A stretch of DNA of 64,000 bases from NCBI RefSeq assembly GCF_000718305.1, contig NZ_JOFQ01000008.1, positions 186,001 through 250,000 of the forward strand, written 5' to 3'. Under the pieces are notes generated by a model that worked only from the letters and a program-made list of their open reading frames with translations, did no database searches and was not told the DNA's origin. A program made the translations under genes and the position numbers. Positions within the stretch are counted from its first letter, which is position 1. Each line of letters opens with the position of its first letter. Of the stretch, positions 53,310-61,245 are shown piece by piece. The DNA comes from Streptomyces niger. Lineage in GTDB: Bacteria; Actinomycetota; Actinomycetes; Streptomycetales; Streptomycetaceae.

Positions 53310-53433
53310 CCGCCCGGCAGAGCCCCTCGGGCCGTCCCGTCCGCCCGTAGCCCCGGGCGCCCGTCCGCCAGGCCGGCAGAAACGATCCAGCGGGCCCGCA
53401 CGCCCGTACGTATGCACTCACGGAGGCCCGCCC

Positions 53434-53727
53434 ATGATCCGCCACCTGGTCCTGTTCAAGCTCAACGAGGGCGTCGAGCGCGACGAGCCGCGCGTCGCGG
53501 CCGGCGTGAAGGCGTTCCAGGAGCTCGGTGACCTCATCCCCGACCTGGAGTTCTGGGAGTGCGGCTGGAACGTCACCGACCGCCCGATCGCGTACGACTT
53601 CGCGATCAACTCGGCCGTCGCCGACAAGGAAGCCCTGACGCGCTACCTGGAGCACCCCGCCCACCAGGCGGGCGTCCGCCAGTGGGCGGAGTTCGCCACC
53701 TGGGTGATCGCCGACTACGAGATCTGA
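53434..53727 (+). CDS. Dabb family protein (stress-responsive alpha/beta barrel)
   Basis: 97 aa, exact family size. Core motifs MIRHLVLFKLNEGV, and YDFAINSAVADKEALTRYLEHPAHQ in pieces, typical of dimeric alpha+beta barrel (Dabb) proteins. Roles in other organisms range from stress response to polyketide cyclisation; here unknown. Conserved position between tadA and sigF. Confidence 0.87.
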   Translation: MIRHLVLFKLNEGVERDEPRVAAGVKAFQELGDLIPDLEFWECGWNVTDRPIAYDFAINSAVADKEALTRYLEHPAHQAGVRQWAEFATWVIADYEI

Positions 53728-53812
53728 GCCACCGGTCCGGCCCCGTCCGGACCGCGGTGCCGCCGGGCCGTGCCCCGGTCGCGCCGCCCCGGCCCGCCGC
53801 GGGCCGACAGCG

Positions 53813-53842
53813 CCCCTCGCCCCCACCGGCGAGGGGTTTCTT
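53813..53842 (+). terminator. Hairpin with T-rich tail after the Dabb gene
   Basis: CCCCTCGCC (53813-53821) pairs with GGCGAGGGG (53828-53836), followed by TTTCTT, a classical intrinsic terminator. Confidence 0.8.
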
Positions 53843-54100
53843 CATGTCCCGCCCCTTCCCGCGCCCCCGGAAAGCCGCTCCCCGGCGCCGCCGTACCGCC
53901 CGCCGCCGGCCCCCGCGGCCCGCTCCCCGCCGCCCCCACCTGCGCCGCGCCGCATCAACTGCCGCTCAACACGGCGTTATGCGGTGCTTGCACACACTGC
54001 ACATGTCTTGTGATGCTATGACCGCTTTGGTCGAATAAGTCCGCTTCGACAGAACCCAGTCCGACACAAAGCCCAGTCCTGTGAAGGGGAGGCGTGAATC

Positions 54101-54904
54101 GTGACGGCCCGTACTGCGCCGAAGGCGCCATCCCGCCAGAGCAGGAGTGCGGACACCCGGGCGCTCACGCAAGTCCTCTTCGCCGAGCTCGCCGGCCTGG
54201 AGCCGGGCACACCCGAGCACGCCCGGGTGCGGGACGCGCTGATCGAGGCGAACCTCCCCCTGGTCCGTTACGCGGCCGCGCGCTTCCGCAGCCGCAACGA
54301 ACCCATGGAGGACGTGGTCCAGGTCGGCACGATCGGCCTCATCAACGCGATCGACCGCTTCGACCCGGACCGCGGCGTACAGTTCCCCACCTTCGCCATG
54401 CCGACCGTCGTCGGCGAGATCAAGCGGTACTTCCGGGACAACGTCCGCACCGTCCACGTACCGCGCCGCCTGCACGAGCTGTGGGTACAGGTGAACGGCG
54501 CCACCGAGGACCTGACCGTGCTGCACGGCAGGTCCCCCACCACCGCGGAGATCGCCGAGCGCCTGAAGATCGGCGAGGAGGAGGTACTGGCGTGCCTGGA
54601 GGCCGGCCGCTCGTACCACGCCACGTCCCTCGAAGCCGCGCAGGAAGGCGACGGCCTGCCGGGCCTGCTGGACCGCCTCGGCTACGAGGACCCGGAGCTG
54701 GCCGGCGTCGAACACCGCGACCTGGTCCGCCACCTCCTCGTACAGTTGCCCGAACGCGAGCAGCGCATCCTCCTGCTGCGCTACTACAGCAACCTGACGC
54801 AGTCCCAGATCAGCGCGGAGCTGGGCGTTTCCCAGATGCACGTCTCCCGGCTGCTCTCCCGGAGTTTCGCCCGCCTGAGATCCGCAAACAGGATCGACGC
54901 CTAA
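54101..54904 (+). CDS. sigF: RNA polymerase sigma factor SigF
   Basis: 267 aa, SigB/SigF-type sigma factor. Regions 2-4 include [52 protein letters not shown] and the region 4 [22 protein letters not shown]. Its sequence closely matches SigF of S. coelicolor, the late-sporulation sigma active in spore maturation. GTG start with GAAGGGGAGG upstream. The next gene is a paralogous sigma factor, as in S. coelicolor. Confidence 0.9.
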   Translation: MTARTAPKAPSRQSRSADTRALTQVLFAELAGLEPGTPEHARVRDALIEANLPLVRYAAARFRSRNEPMEDVVQVGTIGLINAIDRFDPDRGVQFPTFAMPTVVGEIKRYFRDNVRTVHVPRRLHELWVQVNGATEDLTVLHGRSPTTAEIAERLKIGEEEVLACLEAGRSYHATSLEAAQEGDGLPGLLDRLGYEDPELAGVEHRDLVRHLLVQLPEREQRILLLRYYSNLTQSQISAELGVSQMHVSRLLSRSFARLRSANRIDA

Positions 54905-55116
54905 TCAGGTCGAGGTACGGGCACCCCGGCAGCACCACTCCTTCCTGCAGGGATATGTCGACTTGGCGCTACAGCGTGTTGCCGACATGTGACATTCTGC
55001 AGGAACCGCGTTTGCCGTGGCGCCGCCTCCGGTATTCAGGTGGAGGCTGAACTCTTCGCTCCGTATGGGGCGCAGGAGACGCACCGGCGACCCGACCGCG
55101 ACCTCAAGGGGGTGGC

Positions 55117-55956
55117 ATGTCCGTAGAACTGGGCAGCTCCAAGGTGCTCCCCGCACCAGCACCGCATGTGCACGACGACGACGTGCATGACGACGCCCTC
55201 AACACCCGTACGCTCTCCCGCTCCCTCTTCCTGCGGCTGGCCACGCTCGACAAGGACAGCGTGGAGCGTACGTACGTCCGCGACACACTCATCGAGCTGA
55301 ACCTCCCGCTGGTGCGTTACGCCGCTGCCCGCTTCCGCAGCCGCAACGAACCGATGGAGGACATCGTCCAGGTCGGCACGATCGGCCTGATCAAGGCGAT
55401 CGACCGGTTCGACTGCGAACGCGGCGTCGAATTCCCGACGTTCGCCATGCCCACCGTCGTCGGCGAGATCAAGCGCTTCTTCCGCGACACGTCCTGGTCG
55501 GTGCGGGTCCCGCGCCGCCTCCAGGAGCTGCGGCTGGCCCTCACGAAGGCCAGCGACGAGCTGGCCCAGAAGCTCGACCGCTCCCCCACCGTCGCCGAGT
55601 TGGCCGCCTGCCTGGGCGTCACCGAGGAGGACGTGGTCGACGGCCTCGCGGTCGGCAACGCCTACACGGCCTCGTCCCTCGACTCCCCCTCCCCCGAGGA
55701 CGACGGCACCGAGGGCTCCCTCGCGGACCGCCTCGGCTACGAGGACAGCGCACTGGAGGGCGTCGAGTACCGCGAGTCCCTGAAGCCGCTGCTGGCCAAA
55801 CTCCCCCCGCGGGAGCGCCAGATCATCATGCTCCGCTTCTTCGCGAACATGACCCAGTCGCAGATCGGCGAAGAGGTCGGCATCTCCCAGATGCACGTCT
55901 CCCGCCTCCTCACCCGCACCCTCGCCCAACTCCGTGACGGCCTGACCACGGACTGA
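55117..55956 (+). CDS. sigN: SigB/SigF-family sigma factor, probably SigN
   Basis: 279 aa. Shares the same architecture and blocks with the upstream sigF ([58 protein letters not shown]). Position directly downstream of sigF matches sigN, which in S. coelicolor works in early aerial development. N-terminal 35 residues are His/Asp-rich and lineage-specific. The name is assigned by synteny and similarity. ATG start, AAGGGGG ribosome site. Confidence 0.8.
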   Translation: MSVELGSSKVLPAPAPHVHDDDVHDDALNTRTLSRSLFLRLATLDKDSVERTYVRDTLIELNLPLVRYAAARFRSRNEPMEDIVQVGTIGLIKAIDRFDCERGVEFPTFAMPTVVGEIKRFFRDTSWSVRVPRRLQELRLALTKASDELAQKLDRSPTVAELAACLGVTEEDVVDGLAVGNAYTASSLDSPSPEDDGTEGSLADRLGYEDSALEGVEYRESLKPLLAKLPPRERQIIMLRFFANMTQSQIGEEVGISQMHVSRLLTRTLAQLRDGLTTD

Positions 55957-56100
55957 CGACGCGAAGCCCCCCGGGCAGCAGGGACCCGCCCCGGCCCGGG
56001 GCATCGGCACGCCCGCGTACGCGCCCACGCACGCATTCCGGCGCGTACACCTGCGTGCCGCCACCTTCACACCTGACGGCCCGTCAGCCACACTGGCGCC

Positions 56101-56895
56101 ATGCGACGGACGACAGTTGGCGCGTCAACGGGTGTGTTGCTGTTACTGGGCGCTGCCCTCCTGGCGGCCCCGGACGGCGAGACCGACCAGGGCTACGTCG
56201 CAACGGGCCCGGCAGGCGACCGGTCCCCCGTGAAGCCGGCGCCCCCCACGGCGGACGTCACCCTGACCCCGCTGGACGGCCACGGCCATGAACCCGGCCC
56301 AGGCACCTCGCACCCCGGCAAGCCGTCCCCTGGCGGCGCCAACCGGCCCCCGTCCGCCGGAGACACCGGTCCCGACGGCACCAAGGGGCCGGGCGGTCCC
56401 GACGGCAGCAACCGGCCGGGCGGGCCCGACGGCACAAGTACGTCCGACGCCTCGGAGAGCCCCCAGCAGCCCCCCGCCGGCCACGCCGACGACCCCGACG
56501 ACTCCGGCTCCCCGGCGGACCACAACGCCCCGCCCGACAACGGCCCCCCGAGCGACGACCCCACCCCCTCGGACCCGCCGCCGTCCTCCCCCGCCGTGCT
56601 CCACCTCTCGCCCCCCGACCTGGCCGACACCGACACCCGCTGGTGCGAGAAGGTCACCCTCGACCTCCGCAACACCGGCGGCCGACCGGTACGCGAAGGC
56701 ACCCTCACCTTCCACACCCACATCATCGGCGGCCTCGGCATCGACTGGTCCACCCGAAAATCCACCCGCGCCCTACCGACACCGATCCCCGCGGGCGAAA
56801 CGAAGACCCGCACCTGGAAGATCTGCGTAGCCGCCTGGCGCGTACCGCTCGGCATGCACATCGACACGAAGACGGTGGACGCCGAGTGGACGTGA
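56101..56895 (+). CDS. Secreted protein with Pro/Gly/Asp-rich linker
   Basis: 264 aa, not recognised. Signal peptide (VGASTGVLLLLGAALLAAP), then a long disordered Pro/Gly/Asp/Ser region (about 30-165). The C-terminal domain is beta-rich with paired Cys (TRWCEKVTLDLRNTGG, TWKICVAAWRVP), like a small immunoglobulin-like or DUF domain. Likely surface-located or secreted. ATG start. Confidence 0.7.
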   Translation: MRRTTVGASTGVLLLLGAALLAAPDGETDQGYVATGPAGDRSPVKPAPPTADVTLTPLDGHGHEPGPGTSHPGKPSPGGANRPPSAGDTGPDGTKGPGGPDGSNRPGGPDGTSTSDASESPQQPPAGHADDPDDSGSPADHNAPPDNGPPSDDPTPSDPPPSSPAVLHLSPPDLADTDTRWCEKVTLDLRNTGGRPVREGTLTFHTHIIGGLGIDWSTRKSTRALPTPIPAGETKTRTWKICVAAWRVPLGMHIDTKTVDAEWT

Positions 56896-56933
56896 CGGCC
56901 GATCCGCCTCAGAGAGGTGGGGTTTCAGCCGTA

Positions 56934-57077
56934 TCAGGTGATGTTGCAGATGTAGATGCACTCGTGACGGGGTACGGCGAGGAAGCTGATGAAACCTCGG
57001 CCGCCGAGGATGTCGAATTCCCGCAGGCCGCCCTCGCGGTCGATGGGTCTGCCTTTGCTCGGGTTGTAGTCCCACGT
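56934..57077 (-). pseudogene. Remnant of a small toxin-like gene
   Basis: A 47-residue reading frame runs from an ACG (57077) to a TGA (56934) with coding-like content: TWDYNPSKGRPIDREGG then LGGRGFISFLAVPRHECIY. The C-terminal part fits the short strands of RelE-like or DUF6247-partner toxins. There is no start codon, and a TGA lies immediately upstream in frame. It directly follows the DUF6247 gene, where such a partner is expected. I read it as an internally deleted, inactive gene. Confidence 0.6.
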
Positions 57078-57091
57078 TCAGTCGCCGTGGG

Positions 57092-57469
57092 TCACAGCCC
57101 GGCCTCTTTCTCCGCCGCCTCGCGGATCCGCTGAATCTCGGCGATGGCCTCTGTGGGGTCCTGGTCCCCCACATCGATGATCCGCTCCAGTTGATGGAGA
57201 CGGGCGGTCCGTTCGGGGTACCGCTCGATCGCGATGAAGACGGCCCAGGAGTGGACGAAGGCGCGGAGAGGGGCGAGGCTCTGCGTCTGCTGAGCGTTTG
57301 TCGTCGCCTCGAAGAGGTGCTGGGTAAGGGCAGGTACCCGACTGGGAGCGATGCGGGACACGGCGGCCCGCAGGTCGTCGGGCGTGAGGTCAGGCATCGG
57401 GATCAGCGGTCCGTGCGGGCCGTCGGGCTGCGCGCTCACGGTGTCCTCCAGTGCGGCGGGTGCGTCCAT
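57092..57469 (-). CDS. DUF6247 family protein (putative antitoxin-like)
   Basis: 125 aa. Core segments RAAVSRIAPSRVPALTQHLF, LRAFVHSWAVFIAIERYPER and EAIAEIQRIREAAEKEAGL fit the DUF6247 family, usually the first gene of a two-gene toxin-antitoxin-like pair. The partner here is only a remnant. Start ATG at 57469 is uncertain; there is no strong ribosome site, and MPDLTPDD downstream is an alternative. Confidence 0.7.
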   Translation of the reverse strand: MDAPAALEDTVSAQPDGPHGPLIPMPDLTPDDLRAAVSRIAPSRVPALTQHLFEATTNAQQTQSLAPLRAFVHSWAVFIAIERYPERTARLHQLERIIDVGDQDPTEAIAEIQRIREAAEKEAGL

Positions 57470-57578
57470 ACGTTCGCGGTCGGGCCGACGGCCCGGGCCC
57501 GGACTGGAACACCGACGAGCCGAGGCGCGCACGGCTTGTGCATCGGACGGTGCGCTGGCGCAGTGGAAGGGAAGCCTC

Positions 57579-57911
57579 TCAGGCCGCGCCGATCACTCGG
57601 TCGCCGTATTCGATGGACAGCGTGATCCGAGCGCCCAATGCCGCAGCGTATGTGCGCATCGTCTCCAGATTGTGGATCTCTCCTCGTTCGATCTGGGACA
57701 CCCGCGCCTGGGAAACGCCGACCGCCGCCGCGACCTGGGCCTGGGTGCGTCCCTGTTCTTCCCTGATCATGCGCAGGTGATAGCCCAGAACATGTGCCTC
57801 GGTCGCCGTCCGCGCCGCCTGCTTGCGGGCTTCCCACTCGGCATCGGTGACCTCGGGATGGGCTTCGCGCATCTCGCGCTTCACCTTTGCCCAACTGCTG
57901 TAACCGTTCAT
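57579..57911 (-). CDS. XRE antitoxin (HigA-like)
   Basis: 110 aa. HTH at RTQAQVAAAVGVSQARVSQIERG, a HigA/PhdYeFM-unrelated XRE antitoxin layout with a helical N-terminus (AKVKREMREAHPEVTDAEWE). The ATG at 57911 overlaps the upstream toxin stop by one base (TGATG), the coupling expected in a toxin-first HigBA operon. The toxin gene is truncated at its 5' end, so this antitoxin may be orphaned or autoregulatory. Confidence 0.82.
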   Translation of the reverse strand: MNGYSSWAKVKREMREAHPEVTDAEWEARKQAARTATEAHVLGYHLRMIREEQGRTQAQVAAAVGVSQARVSQIERGEIHNLETMRTYAAALGARITLSIEYGDRVIGAA

Positions 57912-58177
57912 CAGGCGTCCCCGTCCTCTCCTGCGCGGTGGGCGCTCGTCAAGTACGCGCTGTAGCGGGCCTCGGCGAGTGGAATCGCTTCTTCGTACCA
58001 CTGGCTCCAACGGCCCACCTTGTCACCTGCCACGAGGAGAACCGCCTCTCGTACCGGATCGAAGACGAACAGGATCCGTACCTCGGTCCTGCCGGCGCTT
58101 CCCGGCCGCAACTCCTTGAGGTTGTGCACCCGGCTCCCGGCGATCCGGTCGACCAGCGGCCTGCCCAGAATCGGGCT
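57911..58177 (-). pseudogene. 5'-truncated RelE/HigB-like toxin
   Basis: The frame is open from just after an in-frame TAG (58178-58180) and reads SPILGRPLVDRIAGSRVHNL, then KELRPGSAGRTEVRILFVFD and LLVAGDKVGRWSQWYEEAI. This is the C-terminal two-thirds of a Gp49/HigB toxin, whose usual N-terminus (about 35 residues) is missing. A GTG (V in GSRVHNL) could give a 72-residue product but lacks the catalytic N-terminal strands. The broken edge coincides with an AT-rich patch (58185-58245) suggestive of a deletion scar. Confidence 0.7.
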
Positions 58178-58307
58178 CTAGAAGGCAATCCTTATACCGT
58201 CATCCCAACGGGTTACATAAAGCAGGTAGTCGCTGGAATGGCCGCGAGTCGCGCTGGGCAGCACGGCACTCGGCGTCGCCGGCGGGTGCGGCCCGATCGA
58301 GCTGCGG

Positions 58308-58622
58308 TCAGGCGTCCGGGGGCGCGCCCGTGAGGTCTTCCGGGGACTGCGGTGGGACGAAGGAGCCCGTGCCGTGTTGGGTGTGAATGAGGCCTTCGGC
58401 GCGTAGGCCTCGGTGCACCTTCGGGGGTGTGGAGTTGGCTATGCCGAACTCCGCCGGGACGGCCAGGACGGATGGCACGCGCGTCCCGGGCGCATACGTG
58501 CCGTCCGTGACGCGGCGGCGGATCACGTCAGCGACGTTGCCGACCGTCTGATCACATCTGAACCGCGAGTCGGTTCCGCTTGCGCGCCGGTTGCGGCACC
58601 GCTCACGCGTCCGCAACCTCAC
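58308..58622 (-). CDS. Small GntR-type wHTH protein, N-terminally rearranged
   Basis: 104 aa if started at the GTG at 58622. From VADVIRRRVTDGTYAPGTRV onward it is almost the same as the GntR protein at 58878, including KVHRGLRAEGLIHTQHGTGS. The first 28 residues (MRLRTRERCRNRRASG) are unrelated, and overlap the end of the next GntR gene, so the original start seems lost. It has only the DNA-binding wing, no effector domain. Functionality doubtful. Confidence 0.55.
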   Translation of the reverse strand: MRLRTRERCRNRRASGTDSRFRCDQTVGNVADVIRRRVTDGTYAPGTRVPSVLAVPAEFGIANSTPPKVHRGLRAEGLIHTQHGTGSFVPPQSPEDLTGAPPDA

Positions 58623-58881
58623 CTGCGGAGTCTTGCGGGTGTTGCTTCGAGACGAATGAACCCATGCCCGGGGTCGTGACGATGAGGCCCTCGGCGCGGA
58701 GGGCGGCGGTGACCTTGCGGATGGTCACGCGGGCGACGTCGAACTCCTGCTCCATTCGGACCTCGGAAATACGGTGTTGAGGCGGGTACTCCCCGCTCGC
58801 GATTCGTCTGCGGATCACCTCGGCGATCTGTACCCACTTGGGCCGCGTCGGATCGAACTCGGGTGGGGGCGACATGGTCAT
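58603..58881 (-). CDS. Small GntR-family wHTH regulator
   Basis: 92 aa. GntR wHTH: VQIAEVIRRRIASGEYPPQHR, then VRMEQEFDVARVTIRKVTAA and wing LIVTTPGMGSFVSK. No C-terminal ligand domain, so it is a stand-alone HTH of the kind common in actinobacterial accessory loci. The ATG at 58881 overlaps the upstream GntR stop (ATGA). ATG at 58875 is an alternative. Confidence 0.78.
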   Translation of the reverse strand: MTMSPPPEFDPTRPKWVQIAEVIRRRIASGEYPPQHRISEVRMEQEFDVARVTIRKVTAALRAEGLIVTTPGMGSFVSKQHPQDSAGEVADA

Positions 58882-59114
58882 GCGTCGGCCTGTGGGACGA
58901 AGGAGCCCGTGCCGTGTCGGGTGTGGATCAGGCCTTCGGCGCGTAAGCCTCGGTGGACCTTCTGGGCGGTGGACGTGGCGATGCCGAACTCTGCCGAGAG
59001 GGCCAGGACGGACGGTACGCGCGCGCCGGGGGCGTAGGTGCCGTCCGTGATGCGGCGGCGGATCACGTCAGCGACCTGCCGCCAGCGAGGGCGGTCCAAG
59101 GCGAAGTCCATCAC
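58878..59114 (-). CDS. Small GntR-family wHTH regulator
   Basis: 78 aa. ADVIRRRITDGTYAPGARVP, LSAEFGIATSTAQKVHRGLR and wing HTRHGTGSFV. Its DNA-binding part is nearly identical to the protein at 58308, indicating local duplication. Stand-alone wHTH without effector domain. Starts ATG-ATG at 59114/59111. Coupled by ATGA to the following GntR gene. Confidence 0.78.
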   Translation of the reverse strand: MMDFALDRPRWRQVADVIRRRITDGTYAPGARVPSVLALSAEFGIATSTAQKVHRGLRAEGLIHTRHGTGSFVPQADA

Positions 59115-59166
59115 AGCCGGACGGTACTTCTCCTGAGTACACAGAAGCGTTTCTGCGGAACGCCCT

Positions 59167-59430
59167 TCACCCGTCCTGGGGACTCTCGGCGAGCTTCTCC
59201 CTCGCGCTCTTCGTCACGAAGGAGCCCATACCGACCTGGGTCTGGATCAGGCCCTCTGCACGCAGGCCTCGGTGAACCTTCTGGCCGGTGGACGTGGCGA
59301 TGCCGAATTCCTCCAGCATCTCGGCCACGGACGGCACGCGCGTGCCAGGTGGGTAAGTGCCGTCTTCTATGCGTGTGCGGATGATCCTCGCCACTTGGCG
59401 CCATCGCGGCTCGTCCGGTGCAAACTCCAT
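59167..59430 (-). CDS. Small GntR-family wHTH regulator
   Basis: 87 aa. RWRQVARIIRTRIEDGTYPP, EEFGIATSTGQKVHRGLRAE and wing MGSFVTKSA. The most upstream of four tandem GntR genes and the one nearest the divergent promoter, so it is the likeliest autoregulator. ATG at 59430; GTG at 59433 is possible. The remaining frame upstream is not family-like. Confidence 0.8.
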   Translation of the reverse strand: MEFAPDEPRWRQVARIIRTRIEDGTYPPGTRVPSVAEMLEEFGIATSTGQKVHRGLRAEGLIQTQVGMGSFVTKSAREKLAESPQDG

Positions 59431-59484
59431 CACCGCACCAAGGTAAGCAGCCCATGCCATACCACGCGAGACGTAGCTACGGTG

Positions 59485-59499
59485 CCTAGGCAACCTAGG
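59485..59499. promoter_or_regulatory. Twin CCTAGG palindromes, candidate GntR operator
   Basis: CCTAGG at 59485-59490 and 59494-59499, 3 bp apart, lie between the GntR array (start 59430) and the divergent gene at 59599, in an AT-richer promoter-like stretch. GntR proteins often bind short inverted repeats of this size. Confidence 0.5.
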
Positions 59500-59598
59500 G
59501 GTAGCAGACTGCACTAGAGCTGAGCATCCGAGACCCCGGCAGTCGCGGCAACGACCCCGGGGTGTGGTCAACGCAAGCCCTGAAGAAGGAGCGTCGAC

Positions 59599-59883
59599 AT
59601 GCGTCACCGTATCGTCCGGGCCATGGCATGGCTGGGAGGTCTGTTCTCCCAGCCAGTCACGACGGCCAGCCACTCCCATACGGCTTCCAGTAGCGGAGGA
59701 ACAACCAGTCCCCCTCTCCGCCGCTCACGATCCCCCCGCTCGCTCGAAGTGCCCATCGACGGGGACGCCTCCCGACTCGTACGGCCGTACCTCGTCGCCT
59801 GCGAGCAGCACGCCCGGGAGCGGGCTGCTCGGCTCTTCGAGTCCGGCGGCAGCCACTCGGTGTACGCGGCGTGTGCCGCATGA
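59599..59883 (+). CDS. Small unknown protein (94 aa)
   Basis: 94 aa. Start MRHRIVRAMAWLGGLFSQPV, a short hydrophobic start, then Ser/Thr-rich linker and a conserved-looking block VPIDGDASRLVRPYLVACEQ with ARERAARLFE. Streptomyces carry many such proteins upstream of DUF397/XRE loci. Function unknown. Its stop overlaps the next gene's ATG by 4 nt. Confidence 0.65.
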   Translation: MRHRIVRAMAWLGGLFSQPVTTASHSHTASSSGGTTSPPLRRSRSPRSLEVPIDGDASRLVRPYLVACEQHARERAARLFESGGSHSVYAACAA

Positions 59884-60182
59884 GCGAGCCGGAGCGGCTT
59901 CGGCTGCTGCCCTGGGCCGGGAGTGACGGGCGGCGGTGTTATCTGTCGACGGATGCGGACGGGAGCGGATACGTCGCGCGGCTCGCGGATGAGGTGGAGG
60001 CCGTGCAGCTCGCCATGGGGGCTCGGTTGGTCGAGCGGGCGAGTGAGGTGCTCGGCGCTTCGGGGCGGGAGCGGCGAGCGCGCCCCAATGAGCTGCGGTG
60101 TCTCGCGTACGGGCTGGTCGAGGCGTTGCGGGACGCGCTTCGGGTCGCGGAGAGCCGGGGCGGGCGGGGGGACCGTCCGTAG
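59880..60182 (+). CDS. Small unknown protein (100 aa)
   Basis: 100 aa, starts MSEPERLRLLPWAGSDGRRC by ATGA overlap. Contains YLSTDADGSGYVARLADEVE and a helical, Arg-rich C-terminus. The pair with the previous gene is a common Streptomyces two-gene module near GntR regulators; function unknown. Confidence 0.65.
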   Translation: MSEPERLRLLPWAGSDGRRCYLSTDADGSGYVARLADEVEAVQLAMGARLVERASEVLGASGRERRARPNELRCLAYGLVEALRDALRVAESRGGRGDRP

Positions 60183-60287
60183 GCGCAATGGCCGAAGGGC
60201 CTGCCGATTGGCCCACGGAGCGGTGCGCACGCCCGCGGCGCGGGTGAGGGTGAGCCCAAGGAACAGGGGTCGCGAGAGGAGACCGTG

Positions 60288-60512
60288 ATGGGTCCTGCGA
60301 AGGACGAGCTGTACGCCTTGGATGTGGCGGACGTCCGGTGGCGAAAGAGCAGCAAGAGTTTGTCCGCAGGGGACTGCGTGCAAGTCGCGGAGCTGGCGGG
60401 CGGAGCCGTGGCGCTGCGGGACTCGCGTCATCCGGAGCGTGGCGATCTTCGGTTTACGGCGCAGGAGTGGACCGCGTTCTGCGCCGGGGTGCAGGGCGGA
60501 GAGTTCGACTGA
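60288..60512 (+). CDS. DUF397 protein
   Basis: 74 aa. WRKSSKSLSAGDCVQVAELA and VALRDSRHPERGDLRFTAQE are the DUF397 blocks. DUF397 genes usually sit beside an XRE regulator with a DUF5753 domain and are thought to act as its antagonists; no such regulator is next to it. ATG at 60288 chosen for its distance from GAGGAG; GTG at 60285 is possible. Confidence 0.85.
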   Translation: MGPAKDELYALDVADVRWRKSSKSLSAGDCVQVAELAGGAVALRDSRHPERGDLRFTAQEWTAFCAGVQGGEFD

Positions 60513-60531
60513 GCGGGCCGGTATGTACGTG

Positions 60532-60554
60532 ACGTACGTACCCGGTACGTACGT
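60532..60554. terminator. 23-bp palindrome of TACG repeats
   Basis: ACGTACGTACC (60532-60542), a single C, then GGTACGTACGT (60544-60554): perfect 11-bp arms with a one-base center. It follows the DUF397 stop by 20 bp and may act as a terminator or cruciform; a DNA-binding site is also possible. Confidence 0.55.
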
Positions 60555-60717
60555 ACCGAGTTCGGCCGCACATACGTGAGGGCTTCTCCCGGGGCTGGTG
60601 ATCAGCGTCCGGGGGAAGCCCTGGGTCGTACGGGAGCGGAGTGGGGGACGGGGGACGTACGGGGCGGCGCGCCTCGCGCCCGCCCGGGGGCTTCGCGCGC
60701 GAGCCCGAGAAGGGGGC

Positions 60718-60930
60718 TCAGCCCAAAGCCAGCCAAGCCGCCGCGGCGACGATCACGATGGCGACGACGACGCCGATGATGATGCCCGCGCGGGGGCCCG
60801 AGGAGGTCTGCTGGGTGGCCGCGGCGGCGCGGGGGGACTGGGGGGCGCCTTCGTCGACGAAGGCGCGGAACATCTGCGTGCTGCCGGCCGGGTCGTAGTT
60901 GCCGTCGGGCGTCTGCGGGTTGTTCGCCAT
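60718..60930 (-). CDS. Small tail-anchored membrane protein (70 aa)
   Basis: 70 aa. Soluble N-terminus MANNPQTPDGNYDPAGSTQM, then Pro/Ala linker and a C-terminal membrane helix (GIIIGVVVAIVIVAAAAWLA). Tail-anchored topology. The NYDPAGSTQMFRAF segment looks conserved across Streptomyces. Function unknown. ATG start, divergent from the MarR gene. Confidence 0.75.
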   Translation of the reverse strand: MANNPQTPDGNYDPAGSTQMFRAFVDEGAPQSPRAAAATQQTSSGPRAGIIIGVVVAIVIVAAAAWLALG

Positions 60931-61181
60931 AGGCCGAGACCCTAGCGAACCGGCGGGTAGGGGGACACCCCCGGAGGCCTTTCCCCGCCTGTGTCGGCGA
61001 GGGGCGCGGAGGCGGTCAGAGCGCCGCGAAGTGGCAGAGGGAGCGTGAGGGGTAGGCGTATGCCCCCGCCGCTACTCCCGCACACCACCTTGACCTGCTG
61101 TTTTACGGCTTGCGGCTGGATCTTTGACTCGTGCAGGGTACATCTTTTTAGCTTCCTTTACCTTGCGAACCCCGGATTCGT

Positions 61182-61223
61182 TTGCCTGTGGCAACCAAAT
61201 GGTTCTATGGTTGCCTCAAGCAA
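61182..61223. promoter_or_regulatory. Double MarR-type operator
   Basis: Two pseudo-palindromes, TTGCCTGTGGCAA (61182-61194) and TTGCCTCAAGCAA (61211-61223), 29 bp apart and so on nearly the same helical face. They also form an inner pair GGCAACCA/TGGTTGCC (61190-61197, 61208-61215). They sit directly before the MarR gene in an AT-rich promoter region, the expected place for autorepression. Confidence 0.75.
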
Positions 61224-61245
61224 CAAAAGATGTGTGGAGGTGCCC

